64,000 bases of DNA, from NCBI GenBank assembly GCA_025345505.1, contig JANVCC010000152.1:2737318-2801317 (forward strand). The letters are read 5' to 3'. Shown here piece by piece: positions 1-13,500 of this stretch. The stretch is from Todiramphus chloris collaris. Taxonomy: Eukaryota > Chordata > Aves > Coraciiformes > Alcedinidae. The notes under the pieces are model-generated. The model searched no databases. It had not been told where the DNA came from and was given only the letters and a program-made list of their open reading frames with translations. Made by a program: the position numbers and the translations under genes. Numbering within the stretch: position 1 is the first letter of the stretch; every line of letters starts with the position of its first letter.

Positions 1-3000
1 CATTAGCACAATTCTGATCATCACGTAAACCGTGTACTTTTGCTAGACCAGGTCCAGTTATTGCAGTCAATACAGCCAATCTCCAAGGCAGCAATGGTGC
101 TACTGCTTGGACACAGCAAAGAGGTAAATTAAGTGAAGCAAGGACCACCATAAACAGAAGGGGAGGTAATTCTTGCTACAACCTCACAGTACTGGGTTTA
201 CTTAGGGATGATGTTTAACCAACAAACAGTTTATTAACATACAGAAATTCAGTTTCTTACTGACTTCATAGCAATCTGTCATTTGTTATCATTTCAGAAT
301 AGGTGACCATCAGATTTTACATAACCTATCCAACAAATGCACTACAGGCTGTTGCATCCATTTTATGAAATTCTATTTTGATGGCTTATAGAAAGTTGAT
401 ATACAGTTTCCACGTTTTCCCCTTTTTGCTTTTTACACAAGCTAAGAACTCTGACATTGCAGTCCAAAACAAAGCTACCCTGTTCCATATTTAGAAAATA
501 GGAGCATCTGTTCAGATGCCAAATCTGCAACATTACCATCTTCTCTTGCCTTCTTTGCTGCATGTACCTGACTTGCAGGCTGCTTGTCTGGGTGTGTAAC
601 AACTGACTCTTGTGCATCCATACATACCTTTGCAGATGGACTGTCTTTGGCTGGGAATAAGAGTTTGATTCCACTGAAAGTAAAAACAGTCCCTTTCTCC
701 CAAAAAGACAGAAATTTGCCCAGCTCAGTCTAACAGAACAAGAGACATCAAGTCCATGTGACAGGATTAATCTACCTTGGAAGTGTCACAGGCAGCAGAA
801 AATTAAGCAAACCAAAAAAAGGTCAAGCTTCAAGTTCTTAGCACTTGTAAGTACAGGTACTTATAATTTCAATGAAATGTACAACATGCAGGACGTATTA
901 ACTTCTTTTTCTCTCTAAAAATGTCCTGCCAGTCTGATAAAAACAGCAATATTTGTATTCAGCTCTTCCTTTCAGTGCATAACAAGTTGCAAAAAAGGAA
1001 AAAAACACATAACAGACTGCCCTTCTCTTTGTAAAACCCCACAGAGCTCCCTTCAGCCCACAGAGACAGTGGTTTGTGCAGCCAGCACCCCCAACACTGA
1101 GGGCCCCTGGGCCATGGCTCACAGGGGACACCCTCAGATGCTCTTTCTGGATGCAAGAAGCAGCAAACCAAAGCAATGCCTGGGTCATGACTGAAGGAGC
1201 ACCGTGCTGCTTGCTAGGTACAGTGCTGCCCAAATGTCAGAGAAGGCTGGGGAACGTGGCTTTGTTCTGTTTCCCTGCAGAAATGTGATGCTTTTACCTT
1301 GACAGCACCAAAGTTCCACAGAAGAACCAACTGGAAGGCAGCGATGGCTCAGAAATTGCAGACCTCACAGCATACATTTAAGATCTCATCCCACGGACTA
1401 TCACACAAATTTACTACTCTCTTTTACTAATCACACATAAAATGCAGGAGCTCCTGGTGGGAACAGAAAGCACTGAGTTCAGAGTGGAGATCTTGGGTGA
1501 CCCTCATCCAGGGGTTTTATACTCTATCCTTTTGTTGGGTGATTTCAGTCTGGAGGCTCACAACACCACTTCTTGTGGGGAAAGGTCATTGCCAAGTGGT
1601 AGCTAAGCAACAGCTGAAGAGTTGTGGCAGTCAGAAAAAAAGCCACAATGTTTTGTTTTGTTTAAGTTAACTTTTTAAGAAGTGATGGACAGTCCTTAGA
1701 ACAGCCAGTGACATCCCCCACAGGAAGCCAGTTAAGGTGATTTCTTTTTATTTCTCAAGTAGTTTGCATATTTGAGCCAGATGAAGCTAGGAACTAATCT
1801 GGAAAAAATACTGAATAAACATAGAAGTCCTGCTTGGATTTCTCCCTGATCATGTTTTATATTACACCAAAAATTCCAGCTTCCAAAAGACAACACTGGG
1901 AGGCCAGTGCTGTTTCTTGGAGGAGATCTAAAACCTGCTCTGTGCTCCCTTCTCTGCCACTTTGCAGTCCCCATCTGCTCCAGCCAGGACAAGAAAAACA
2001 GTCTGTCAACTGCTCAACACTACACAGGTGCAGTGCTCAGGAGACCCAGCTCCAAACCCTTCCACACCACGGAGCACATGTCAGTGTGGCTGGGGACCCT
2101 CCCCTCCGCTCAGCTCCAACCACTGATGCATGAATGCAGATCTCAGCGACAGATGCCCACCCAATGGTTTGCCAACTACCCCTCTGATTAGCTGGATAAC
2201 AACGGCATTGACCCAGCCTCTGTGAGACTCGGGGCATGTTAAAGCCTCAAGCTGTATAACAACTTAAGGTAACTCCGCCATGCAGTTTCTTAATCATTTT
2301 CATCCTTTATTTCTCCTTTCAATGAACACCCCAAACTTCATTTTCAAGGCTGGCTTCCCACTTTGTTTGCTTTCCTCCCAACCCTTAGCTTTAAAAGGAA
2401 GAGCAAGGGATGTCCACGCACCCTGCAACATCTCTGCTGAAATGCATTCATTGCTGTACTGTCAGTGCCTCTAGGGCTGGAAGGCCTTAAATCAGCATCC
2501 TGAAACACTTTCTGCAATTCAAGCAGCTAAATATTGAGCACACACTTCAGCAGTCAAAAACTGAAATGCTCTTGTGCTTCATCTGTGCTTTGACTCACCC
2601 ACCTGAAGCATTTACTCTTTTGCACACAGGCAGTCTGAACAGTCTGCACAACACCCGGTGCCCAGCCGTACCAAAAACCTCTGGGTCCTGCTGAAATATT
2701 TATAATAGCAGAGAGGTCAACAAAACCTTCCAGCATCTCTTTTCCAGTCAACTCCCATGCCAGAAACAGGGACACAAAGGAAAAGGGTGAGAAATGCATT
2801 CCGGCTGGTTGGGTCCTTGGTGCCTTCTGCTCTCAACACAGCCCTACAGCCGCACAAACAAATGCCGGCAGGGCAATCCGTGACCTACTTTCCCTCCCTC
2901 ACGCAGGGTACGGTGCCATTGTGAAACTGCCACTGAATTTCAGCTTCATAACGATGACAAGAAGGATTTCCAGCAGCCGTGGCTAACGGTGCGACGGCGG

Positions 3001-3360
3001 CCACTTCCCCAGCATCCATGCCTTCTGCCAGGAAGCCCCTTCCACGCGGGGTAGAGGTGCAGCCCACCCAGGCAGCACGGCAGCAGGCTCACACAGCAAC
3101 CCACCCACAGCCCCAGAACTGCTATTTCTCCCTTTTTCCCCTCAAAATCTGCCTGGACAACTGTTCCTAAGTGACTGCACTGAAGACTGCAAATCCTCTC
3201 CGCCTTGGAAGACCTTTATGCTGCTGAGATCACTGCCGCCAACCTGCTGGCTGGCAAGGAAATAAGCATGCTGTTAATGCCAGAACTAGGCAAAGCATCA
3301 CAGTCTAGCTATGTCCATTGGTATGTGTTACTTATAGTAGTCTCAAAAGTAGGACTTTAC
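1..3360. other. Non-coding stretch, left edge; candidate terminal exon only
   Basis: No repeat or gene is recognised here. Open frames are short, and none has a family signature. The one structure worth noting is on the minus strand at about 205-674. It has a pyrimidine-rich acceptor just right of 674, an open frame of about 64 codons ending in a stop near 481, and an AATAAA on the minus strand at 235-230. That would fit a 3' terminal exon, but each element is common by chance (see findings). A moderately GC-rich patch lies around 1050-1250 and another around 2880-3080; neither has CpG-island density. Confidence 0.5.
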
Positions 3361-3696
3361 TAGTATCTATAAATATCTGAAGGGGTGTGTGTCAAATGGA
3401 AGGAGCCAATCTCTTTTCTGTAGTGCCCAGCAATAGGACAAAGAACAATGGCTATAAACGTGAGCATAGAAAGTTCCACCTCAACACGAGGAGGAACTTC
3501 TTTACTGTGAGAGTGATGGAGCACTAGAACAGGCTGTCCAGAGAGGTCGTGGACTCTCCTTCTCTAGAGACTTTCAAAACCTGTCTGGATGCGTTTCTGT
3601 GCAACATGCCCTAGGTGATCAAACTTGGGCAGGGGGGTTGGACTCAATGTTCTCTAGAGGTCCCTTCCAACCCCTAACATTCTATGATTCTATGAT
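3361..3696 (+). mobile_element. CR1 non-LTR retrotransposon, 3' end fragment
   Basis: This is a 5'-truncated CR1 copy covering only the end of the second reading frame and the 3' untranslated tail. Recognisable CR1 landmarks in order are the 'ataaatatctgaaggg' segment at the left, 'aggaacttctttactgtgag' near 3490, the 'ggttggactcaatg' segment near 3637, and the terminal ATTCTATGATTCTATGAT tail ending at 3696. That short tandem tail is the hallmark of CR1 3' ends. Severe 5' truncation is normal for the family. It codes for nothing functional. Confidence 0.93.
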
Positions 3697-5039
3697 AAGC
3701 CAGCCATGCAGCCAAACTCATACAGAAACAATCTGAGGAATTTAAGTAGGAAAGACTGTTGCTTAGCACATCTCTGAATGACCTAATGGGTGCCTATGTG
3801 CCAATTTGGGAGCCTAACTTCAAGCAGAAGAGTTTGATGAGGCTGGCTGAGAGTCCACCTAAGGATCTCAAAATCAGCTGTGCAGCATCCACAGCAAGCG
3901 AGGGCTCACATCAGACAGCTGAGACTTCTCCAGGCACCAGGAGGCTGGTCCTGCACAGAAGCACCCCTGCCTGCTGTGCTCATATCACCTCCAAGCAGGA
4001 CATTTTCAGGCAGTTCTCAAGTGGTGCTAGCCTAGTGCCGCATACTCGGGACCAGAGCAACTCCATGGGCTGAAGCGGGTGAGCTCAGACGTGCTCCTGT
4101 TGCAACCAGTGTCAACACCTTCTACATAGCAAAAATGCCTCTCCTTTGTCTGGGCAGGTTTGAACTCAGGCTCACAGAGACCTGGCTATTTCAGATCCCA
4201 ACTCCCATTCATCTATGGGAAGGATGAGCTGGTCGAGCAGCCTTTCCTCAGGGCTGATGACAGTATTTCCCTGCATTACCATTTCCCACTTACCTTTGTA
4301 GCCCGAGAGAAACCTTCGAGTCTATACTGGTAAAAAACAGCTCAAATGGGAGTCTATTATGTTAACTGCAAGGCAAGCCCCATCCAGTGCCTCCATATAA
4401 TATAATGGTAAATGAAAGGGGAATAAGGAAGAAAGTCACCTCCCAGTCTTACAAGAATAGATTGAACCCTAGATGTTCTTCTTTTCCCTCCTATAACTAC
4501 AGAATAAGAAACAGCCATAACATCCACCAATAATTGCACCAAACTATCCTGGTCCAAATGCACTGAAAACTATTTTAGTATTTTGATAGTTTGATATCTA
4601 CTAAGGGTAGCAGAGTCCCCTGCTGCACTCCTTTTTCTGCAGAGGGACTCATTCTGCAATACCACCTTTGTATTTCACAATCCCTTTCTTAAGAAACCAT
4701 GATGCTATTAGCATAATTAGCTGATTAATCTTTTCAGCCTCATTTAGCATTATTTAATGGATCATCACCTGGATGCAGAATGCTTTCTCCTCAAATGGAG
4801 TGCACCTCAAGTGTTTATCCAGCACACTAGTGCAAGGGATACCATCAGCAGTACATTTGGTGGTCAAGAAGGAAAGCAAACAGTACTGCTGAGCATGCTG
4901 AGGACAAGCAGGTGTTGAAAAATACATCAAAGCAAAAGCCACAATATTCATCCCTTTATACTTACCACCTCCTCAGGATGAGACAATCCCCATTTTCTAA
5001 TTATATAAGAACTTTAAAGAAATATTTTGAAAGTACACA

Positions 5040-5175
5040 GAAGAGTGATTTAAGTGTCTCACAAAGTTAAAGGTCAAGAGCACACTGCTTGACTCATCAG
5101 TTCAGGCCATGAACAAGTTCAGGCCAAATAGCTCCCAGATCAAGTGCACTGCTTCCAACTGAGCTACAACACCTC
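5040..5175 (-). repeat. Possible ancient MIR-like (CORE-type) SINE fragment
   Basis: Read on the + strand, the part from about 5124 ('agctcccagatcaagtgcac' and on through 'actgagctacaacacctctc') resembles the complement of the tRNA-related head of amniote MIR-like SINEs. The part to its left, with 'tctcacaaagttaaaggtca', resembles the core. The match is loose and comes from memory of the family, so this is tentative. A RepeatMasker run would settle it. Confidence 0.35.
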
Positions 5176-6444
5176 TCCCAGAGAGGCACTCAGTTCTGAA
5201 CACAGGTGACAGCCATACATCACATTTCTGGCTCAGTTCTTCCCAACAGTTAATTGCCCTCATTGTGAAAAGAAAAATTCAAGTGTGCTTTATTTCCTTC
5301 AGTTCTGCCTTCCAGAACACTGGGTCTTGTTACACCTTCACCTGAGAGACTGAAGTGCCACCCAGTCTCAGTAATCTTCTCCCTATGCAGGTCTAAACAG
5401 ACCATGAACAATTACTTTGACTTCCCTTCCATCTGAGAGTGGGCTGCAGGGTTTGGGATTTTTTCAGTTTCTCTGAAAAACAACGCCTACTTGTGAAATT
5501 ACAGGGTTTGGTCATCAGGGGAAAATTCCTTAAGCTCCTAATTTATGTTCACATTGCCTCCTCCAAAGCTTTTGTTTTTAAATCACCTGCTTATAAACGG
5601 TGTAAATTATGAGATGCTAAGACCCTCCTCCCATCTTCCCTTCAACAAATCTGAGTGGAACATGCGCTGCAATATGCAAACAAGTGAGCATTGCCTGCTA
5701 CTCAACTTTAATAAAATGCTGGGTTTCTACATGTCCTCAGAGAAATGAAACCTCTGATACCTGCACTGAAAGATTTGCCTGAATCAATGCTCAGGATAAG
5801 GCCCTGAAGCAGTATTTTAAAACCTATTGTGAAGCTGTTTAAAAAAAAAAAAAAAAAACAACAACAAACCACTAAAACACAAGACAGCTATAAAGCATGC
5901 ACATTTGTTCTGCAAACTTCATTAAAAAGGAATAGTTCAAGATAATTATTGCCAGTAATCTGCTACTAGTATAGCAGCACTTTCTGCTTTCTCCACTCCT
6001 TGGTGAAACTACAACGTAACTCCAACGGCTCTTGAAATTTTAAACCAATCCTTCCTTACACTTTTAATGGATTCTTAGTAAGACAGTATTTTAGACAGGA
6101 AAGCTCAAGTTGTTTCTCCTTTCACTTCAACTGTCAAGGAACGAAAGGAAGTGGGAGTTAAGTATCCTGCCACCAGGACAGGCATCACAGAGCATCCAGA
6201 GCACTCACATGCATCTCCCCACACCCCAAGAATATGACACTGTCAATTACCAGCATTGTATTTAGCTTATGTAATTAATTTAGCTACACACATAGGCCAG
6301 AAACAGTATCTCTGGAGCAGAATTTTCCCCATTACTCATATAGGGGAAGAAACAAAAAAATATCAAATAGATTTTATTATTGTATTTACAAAGTAATAGG
6401 CACCAGAACAGAAAAAAGTTTAAGTGATACTCAAGGAATTATTT

Positions 6445-6471
6445 GTCATGTGTGTCATGTGTGTGTGTGTC
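6445..6471. repeat. Short GT-rich microsatellite
   Basis: Two 'gtcatgtgt' units run directly into five GT dinucleotides. It is short and imperfect. Confidence 0.6.
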
Positions 6472-7455
6472 CCCATTTTCAGCACTCTAAGCAAAACACA
6501 CAAGCAAACAAAATCACTGTCTCCATCTTGTCTCTGGCTTTTGTTGTTCTTATCAAGTTCCACGAAAATCCCTTCAGGCATATTAGAATGCTGCAAGGGC
6601 ATAATTAAACCTTCAACAACCATGAAGGATATTACCTTTCACAACAGGAATGGGAAAGAAAGTTCAATACTTCTCTAAGGACCAGATCTACTAAATGTAA
6701 CACTTACCAGCCCCTGACTTGAGCTTTCATTGTGTAGATGCGTAACTAATGGCGATTAATACTAAACATATGAGTTGTAATGGAAACCTTCAAATCCCAG
6801 CAACACTAGGACACTGGTGAACCCAAAAGGATCACCAAGCAAGATGTGCTACTATGCATATACACACCTCTTATTATACTCCCTGTAGGAATCTCCCAAG
6901 GTTGACAGAAGCTCCCTCTCCCCTGTAAGAGGTGACTTCCTACCCTTCTCCAAAACAGTGAACAGCTCAAATGCAGTTTACTGCAGATTTACCGACTCTA
7001 TCTGGAAGATTTTCCCTGATTTCTACTCTCCACTCCGTGCCTGAAATCAGATAGGGTGGTTGGTCACACACTATGCTCATGGTGCTTTCCTGCAGCCCAC
7101 GGAACCTCTCAGGCACCTCTTGCATCCGGACAAAAAAATCCATCCTTCTGGGCATCAGAAATGAAAAAATACAAAACAAATCCAGGCTACCACGCGTCTT
7201 TCCATAGAGTGATTTATGAACTCATAAAACTTGAGAACGCAATCAATAAGTAATGAAGTAAAACAGCAACGATGTCAGGCCACTCAGCTGATGGCCGCTC
7301 CTGACGTGGCTGTGCTAAAAAGATTCAGTCCACTTATTCAGAAGAGCCCTCATCCTCTGACCAGTGTTGATTGATGTGCAATGCAAACGTGCAGCCTGGT
7401 GCCCAAGCTTTAAACTTTTTATTTTAATCACATCCTTGGTTATCTTTTTGTTTTA

Positions 7456-7529
7456 ATTGAAATCCTGAATCACAATGTCTCTGTGCATTAGTAAAGTCCA
7501 TCTCGATTTATCAAGATTCAGGCTTCAAT
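7456..7529. repeat. Imperfect inverted repeat (about 15-bp arms)
   Basis: The left arm ATTGAAATCCTGAATC (7456-7471) is the complement of the right arm GATTCAGGCTTCAAT (7515-7529), apart from one mismatch and one extra base. The loop is 43 nt. The surrounding AT-rich sequence belongs to no repeat I recognise. Confidence 0.7.
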
Positions 7530-10500
7530 CAGCATATTTAATATCTATGCCTATTGGTTACCATTACTAGCACCAAAATCCTTGTAGCCCTACACACTTA
7601 GTGTCAGATTAGTTTAGTCAACGTGCTGGATATAATGAGGCACAATGCACTTCAGGGTCATCTTAATATTAGAGAGATCCTCTGCTCCACGTAATCACTG
7701 CAGCACACGGGCATATCTGCAATAGCACTTGAATGAAGGAAGATCTAAAGGCTGAAACTTGACATATCCCCAGCCTCCATTTATACTATCAACACAATCA
7801 TCCGGTCATCTCCCTGTGTCTTTGACAGCTGTAATATCTGCAATTAAAATCTGAATCAGTGGGGGCTATTTTAAGAACAAAGAAGGTATTTCAGCTCGGT
7901 GGAGCGCTGTGAGATTGGGTAGAATATGCTACAATCAGCATTCCAGCTCATTAAAACAGCTTTGACGTGGACTATTCGTTCTGAAAGCGTTCTGCAACTG
8001 TATATAAACAGCACAAGAACCACTCAGCACCAGCCTGTGCTGAAATCCAGCCAGCTTCATGTTGCCCTTGCACATGAAGGGACTTGTCACAACAGCCCTT
8101 TGGGGTCAGATGAACAACTGAAGCCAAGGAGAATTCAAGGGAGGCAGCATGATTCCTTGCTGGCATTGGGAATGGTAACACCCTCCCTCGCCTCTTGCAT
8201 GAGGCATCAAAGGAACATTGTTCTAGCAACCACAGTCAGGATTTCGGTCCATGCTGCAACCAGAAGGTACCACATGAGGTGTTCTTGCTTTTCCCCTTTC
8301 TCCATGGCAGCGACAGCTACTGCTTTCCTCCTCTAAAGCCCTACACAATACACTGCATCCCCATCAGTAACTGAATCCCTCATAAGAATAAAAACAGAGG
8401 TGCTAAGACAACAAATTTCAGAGATAGTTAAGAACCATACTTCAACTAGACTCTGAGAGCTTATAATTCAGCATTTCAAATTGCATGTCTGCACTGCGAG
8501 GGAACCCTGCACAGATCTCTGGATGGGACAGTGGCATTGGGCAGACGTGCCCATCTCTCTCCTCTGAACACACCTCGGAGCTGTGGCGTGGAAGGATTCA
8601 TCAGGGGGATGCTGCTCATGTCGAGCTGAACAGAGGCACAGCCAGGCTGCTCACACACCAAAGCGTGCCGTAAATTCCGCCCTTTCTGAAGGCAAGCCTG
8701 TATGTGTCAGGACTCAGATATGCATGCAAGCTGTCCAATAAAACTGCTTTAAAACGCTACAGTGCCTTTCTTCTGTAAGGATACTTACCAAATGTGGAAA
8801 AAAGCAAAGTCTAGATCTCTGGAAAGAGCCATAATCTTGCCTGGGAATGTTTTTAAAATGGCATTTGGTAGAACACACATTCCCATTCAAGAAGGTGGAA
8901 ACAGGTAGACCCTCTGAGCTGCAGGAGTTTGGTGCAGCTCAGAAAAAAAAAAAAGAAAAAAAAAAAAAGAGAGAAAAAAAATAGGCTGAAGTTGGGTATC
9001 CAAGGCAAACAGAGCAACCAAGTCTCTATCTGCATTTATTTGCCTATTCTACCTGTTCAAAGAGATGTGTTCTCGTAGAGCCAGACACAAACTGCTTACC
9101 ATAGTGTCAGACAAAGGCACTGAGATTTCAATTTTTTTAGCATTTTTTATAAAGGGAAAACAAATAAAATAAACAAGCAACAAAAACACCACGGAAACTT
9201 GCATTCTTCTCTCATTCAGTGTTTGATCTCCTTTCATTTATTTTTCCAGCTTCTCCTTGCTAAGATTTATTTTAAAAATATCCAGTTATTAAATGCAGCA
9301 GATAGCATAAGACCAGAGATAAGTTTGCAGGACATGACAGCAAAGCAAATTAAAATAGTGGAAGCTGTCAACGCACACCTAAATTCTGTGTAATGCCAAA
9401 CCCCTGTCCTGCTGCAATGGTACGCTACTGAAGAATGAGATACTGGCACACTCCAGTGTGATTTATCACAGTGAATTTGTTTTAGTACTTTGTTATGTTT
9501 CAAGTCATCTTTATTGCACTTTCTCCTGAAAAGAAAATATTCCAACTTCCTTAGCAATAGATACATTGAACTAGTATAATGGATGAGCATCAAATAAATT
9601 TCTGGTTTTCCAGGAAAGAGTAAAAAATCGTGAAGCACCACACTGCATTAAAATAGAGACTGCTCTTCCTCCTCATCTAGTAAGCTACCACCTAATTAAC
9701 AGAAGCATACAAGAGTTTCAGAGCACTGCGGCATTGGGGTGTCTTAGACGCATCTTGGAAGCTAAGAGAGATCCACGCCCTTCTGTACCAGCAATGATGT
9801 GCTGCTACCCTAAAGCTCCTAACAAGTCAGTAGATACCTCTGTTTAGGGAACCCAACTCCAGCCTTCATGCCTATTTAAGCATCATGATGTTCAGTGAGC
9901 ATTGCACCAGTTGGCTTTGGGCCTCAGTCATTTGCGTGCTCTCCAGAAAGAGCTCATGGACGCTGCCAGGACAATGGATACTAGTCAGCAGCTTTTAAAA
10001 GGAGTCGAGATGGAAGAGGAATTCAGACTGCATCCAGACACTCTCAGAATGACAGACAGCTCATCAGATAATTCCTTAACGCAAAGGAAAATAAAATACT
10101 CATGAATTTTCATAGTGCATAAAGTCATTACAAAGAGCAAGGTTGGGAGTACATGGTCTCTGCCAGTGTGGGTGTACTGTTTGGGTCCCTGCATTTGGCA
10201 CCATCCGCTGCATGCATCACTTGTCTTCTAGGAAGAGATTAAAAAATGAAGCTCTGAGACCAGGCTTTCACTAGATTAGCTCACAAATTCTCTTTTGCTT
10301 GCAGATCACATCTATTAAGCGCAGAGCAAAGAAAAATGTACTGACTTGGGATGCACATAGCCCAAGTTCAAACCCCTGCACGACTTGATTCAAAGTTACT
10401 GGGATGAGAAAATGTACTTCAGTCAAAAAAGGCATCTTAATTGCAGCACCCTGACATTTCTGATTTCATGGAAAGGAAGGAAAGCAGAGTGCATTCGGAC

Positions 10501-13500
10501 TGGTACAGAGTAAAGTCAGATTTCAATCTTTGCAAGTTACTGAAAGCACAACTGCATTTTTCCACTGAGCTTGACACTTCCCAGCAGAGTTAGCACAGAT
10601 AAAAGCACCTGGGACTAACTCAGTCTTGCCAAGCTGCCAACAGTCACATTGCCCATATTTCTATATAGCCTTCTTTGGCTTCCTTTGCCTTTAATGTCCC
10701 TGAGTGAATAATCACAAGGACTTTTTCATTGCTGGGTCAAGCACTTCTTTGATTCTTTGCCAGCAAATCAGGAAAGTCATCCACTCTTTCAGGTATCTGG
10801 TGAAAAATGTAGGAAAGCTCTGGAGAGCTTGTGGGTGCTCAGCTGGATTTTCTCTTGAGTCCTCACTGGGAAATGGGAGGGTTACCAGCTTGAGTGAGAG
10901 CAGAATATGGGCTCTGAGCCATCACCAGAACAGCCAGCTTGAAAACATCACTGCACACAAGCAGGGGTTTTCTGCGTGGGCACAGGAGGAGTGAAACCCA
11001 GGATTACGAGCAAGCAGGAGGCAGCACATACTCTACAACTTAGGCATGTTACCAGTGAGCTGGGCCAAACCTGCTGCTTCTCAGCACTGGTTATGGAGAA
11101 ACTGTTTAGGCTTGTGCACAGCAATACTGCTTGTGCTGACCCTCAGGTACATCCGAAAATAACATCTCAGGATTAGACCTGGAAGCCAGAAAATCTGATT
11201 CCAGCCCTTGTCTCTAGAGCAGCAATAGCTTAATCACAGCAGCAGTCCTACAGGAGAATAATAAATCGACACGGGTGATGCAACATGCACTATCAGAGAG
11301 CCACTAGCAAGAGATGCCAAAGCCATCAGCCTGAATCCTATCTGTTCATGGGCAGCTCCACAAGTAAAGTATCAGGAACCTTGTTTAAAGATTGAAAACA
11401 GCAAGAAACAAAAACAGTTTGTTTGTGTGCTTTGTTTCTCAAAAGATACCCTTAGTTGATGTCAGCAAATCTTATCCGATACCCTGCCTCCTGGAGCAGC
11501 TTTCTCACCTCCAGTGATATCCCCTCAGGTGGTGTTTAAAAGTGAGGAATTAAGGTCACAGTGCCAATGTATAATATGTTGGCAACAGACCAAGCACCGT
11601 AACAGAGAATGCATAATGTAAAATGAAGAAAGACTTTTTTGCATTACATTGTCTCGGGTTTTAAAATATGAGGTTTTATTCTTAATCATGGCACGGGTAA
11701 AGTGATTTGTCTGTGTCAGGAACACCTCTACATAAAGGCTTTGAGCATCCTGCCTCACTGCTACACTACCCTATGGAGGTAAAAAAAAAAAAAAATCCCA
11801 AAAAATACCAGCAGCTATCAGTAAGTCCTACACACAGCATATTCCATGTGCAGAAGAGGAGAGGAAGAGGCATCACACTACACCTTCAGAGACCCAAGAT
11901 CACAATCCCCCAAAAGCCACCTCCTGTTAATCCATCCAATAACTACACAACTCTCTACACTTCATCAAATTCAGAAACTTGTGTTTTAACTACACTTCAG
12001 CAATGGACTAGTGAAGATCAGGTGGTTCTGAGACCTTTTGGTGTCTCATGCTAACAGCAGCCAGCACTTACCTATTCAAGGAAAACATGCTGCATGTGTA
12101 TTCATTAGCCTTTGGCAAGCAGTGAGGTGCCAGGCACACCCGTGACAAAATTCGTCAGACTTTTATCTGCCATAGTCTCCTCTGCTGGTCTCAGATTCTC
12201 ATACAGAAAGGAAATAGTTAAGACTCTTGCATTTGTTCTTGAGAAGTGTTTTGGACTACATTTTGCTATGGCACAAAATAGCCGACCTCTCCTCATCTCA
12301 TTAAGGCTCTACTGATGTGAGACACAGTCACAAAATACAATTTTCACTCCTAAGTCTTGCTTTATTTTCATTCAACGCTATGCCAAGCTCAAATTTAAGA
12401 AGGTCACAACACCTTCTCCAGCACAAACAGAAGTGAAGAATAACTTAAAAACAAACTACAAACCCAAAATGTTATCGCACTTTTCCTCTCTCAAGTCTAG
12501 CACTGTACAGTAACAAAAAGCCTGGAACATTTCCACAATGAAAATATGTAAATTAATTACCCTCTTATGTTGATTGATGCAAGTTATTTGGGTTGAGAAC
12601 AATGCAAGTCACCCATAGTTTACAAAACAATATGTCAATAAAATGAGCTAGACCTGCTGAAGAAAATATTTGTGGTAGCCTAAAGCTATTTTTGCACATG
12701 TATAACCTTGAATTACAGCTTTTAGAAAAAAAAATACCACTTCCACATTCTGATTAGCAACTAGTAAGTTGAGACTTGCTTTTCCTCAAGTACTGAGGAA
12801 TCTATTAATGTATCAGACAAAAATACACCAAAGAAGGTTACAGAGAGCATATTATCATCCTTCACGATCCCTGCAAACGAGAAGTGACAAAACTGAAAAA
12901 TTTACAGAAAAAGCTTTTTTATCAAGGGAAAAAAAAAAAAATGCACCGTGTCAAGAGTTACTCTCTCTTCATGTTTTCTCCTCCGCCAACTCCCCCCCAA
13001 GTATTTGCATGAAGAAAAAAATAACCTTTATAAACAACACATCACTACAGATACAGCTTTGCTTTGCACCAAACCTTTAAAAACCTTCATAGCAACGTCT
13101 AGAAGAGCCAGAGCTGCCAGCTGCTCCAGTCCAACCCATTACACCCACATCTAGTCACCCTGGTGGAGAAATAGGGTAAAAGTCATGCTGGGGAGGACAA
13201 GAGGGACCCATCAAAGGTGTTGGTATAAAAAGGATTCAGGGTTGGTGATGATCACATAACAGTGGCTGAAGTCCCTTCACACCATTTGAGGTATGGCATA
13301 TCTATAGTTATTTGTAAGATGCCAACAGTCAGGACCTGCAGGTACATCACCTCCTCTGAGATATGGGTAGGACAAGTCAGACCTTTGGACTGAGGAGCCC
13401 AGCTCTGGGCATGCAGGTCTTGAAACCATTAGACAGCGATTGCATAAAAATTAAGGGGCTGGCTGGTTTGCTCTTTTTAAGACTCGAGCAAACTAAAGTG

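Noticed and set aside
2600..6741. Chain of minus-strand mini-exons (about 33-92 bp at 6704-6741, 4967, 4294-4326, 2601-2692) whose phases can be joined to the candidate terminal exon
   Set aside because: GTAAGT-type donors are expected several times in 30 kb by chance; the exons are very short, acceptors were chosen after the fact, and the joined peptide resembles no protein I know.
10365..10385. B-box-like GTTCAAACCCC suggesting a tRNA gene or tRNA-derived SINE
   Set aside because: No matching A box or cloverleaf is visible around it; at most a fragment of an old MIR-like element.
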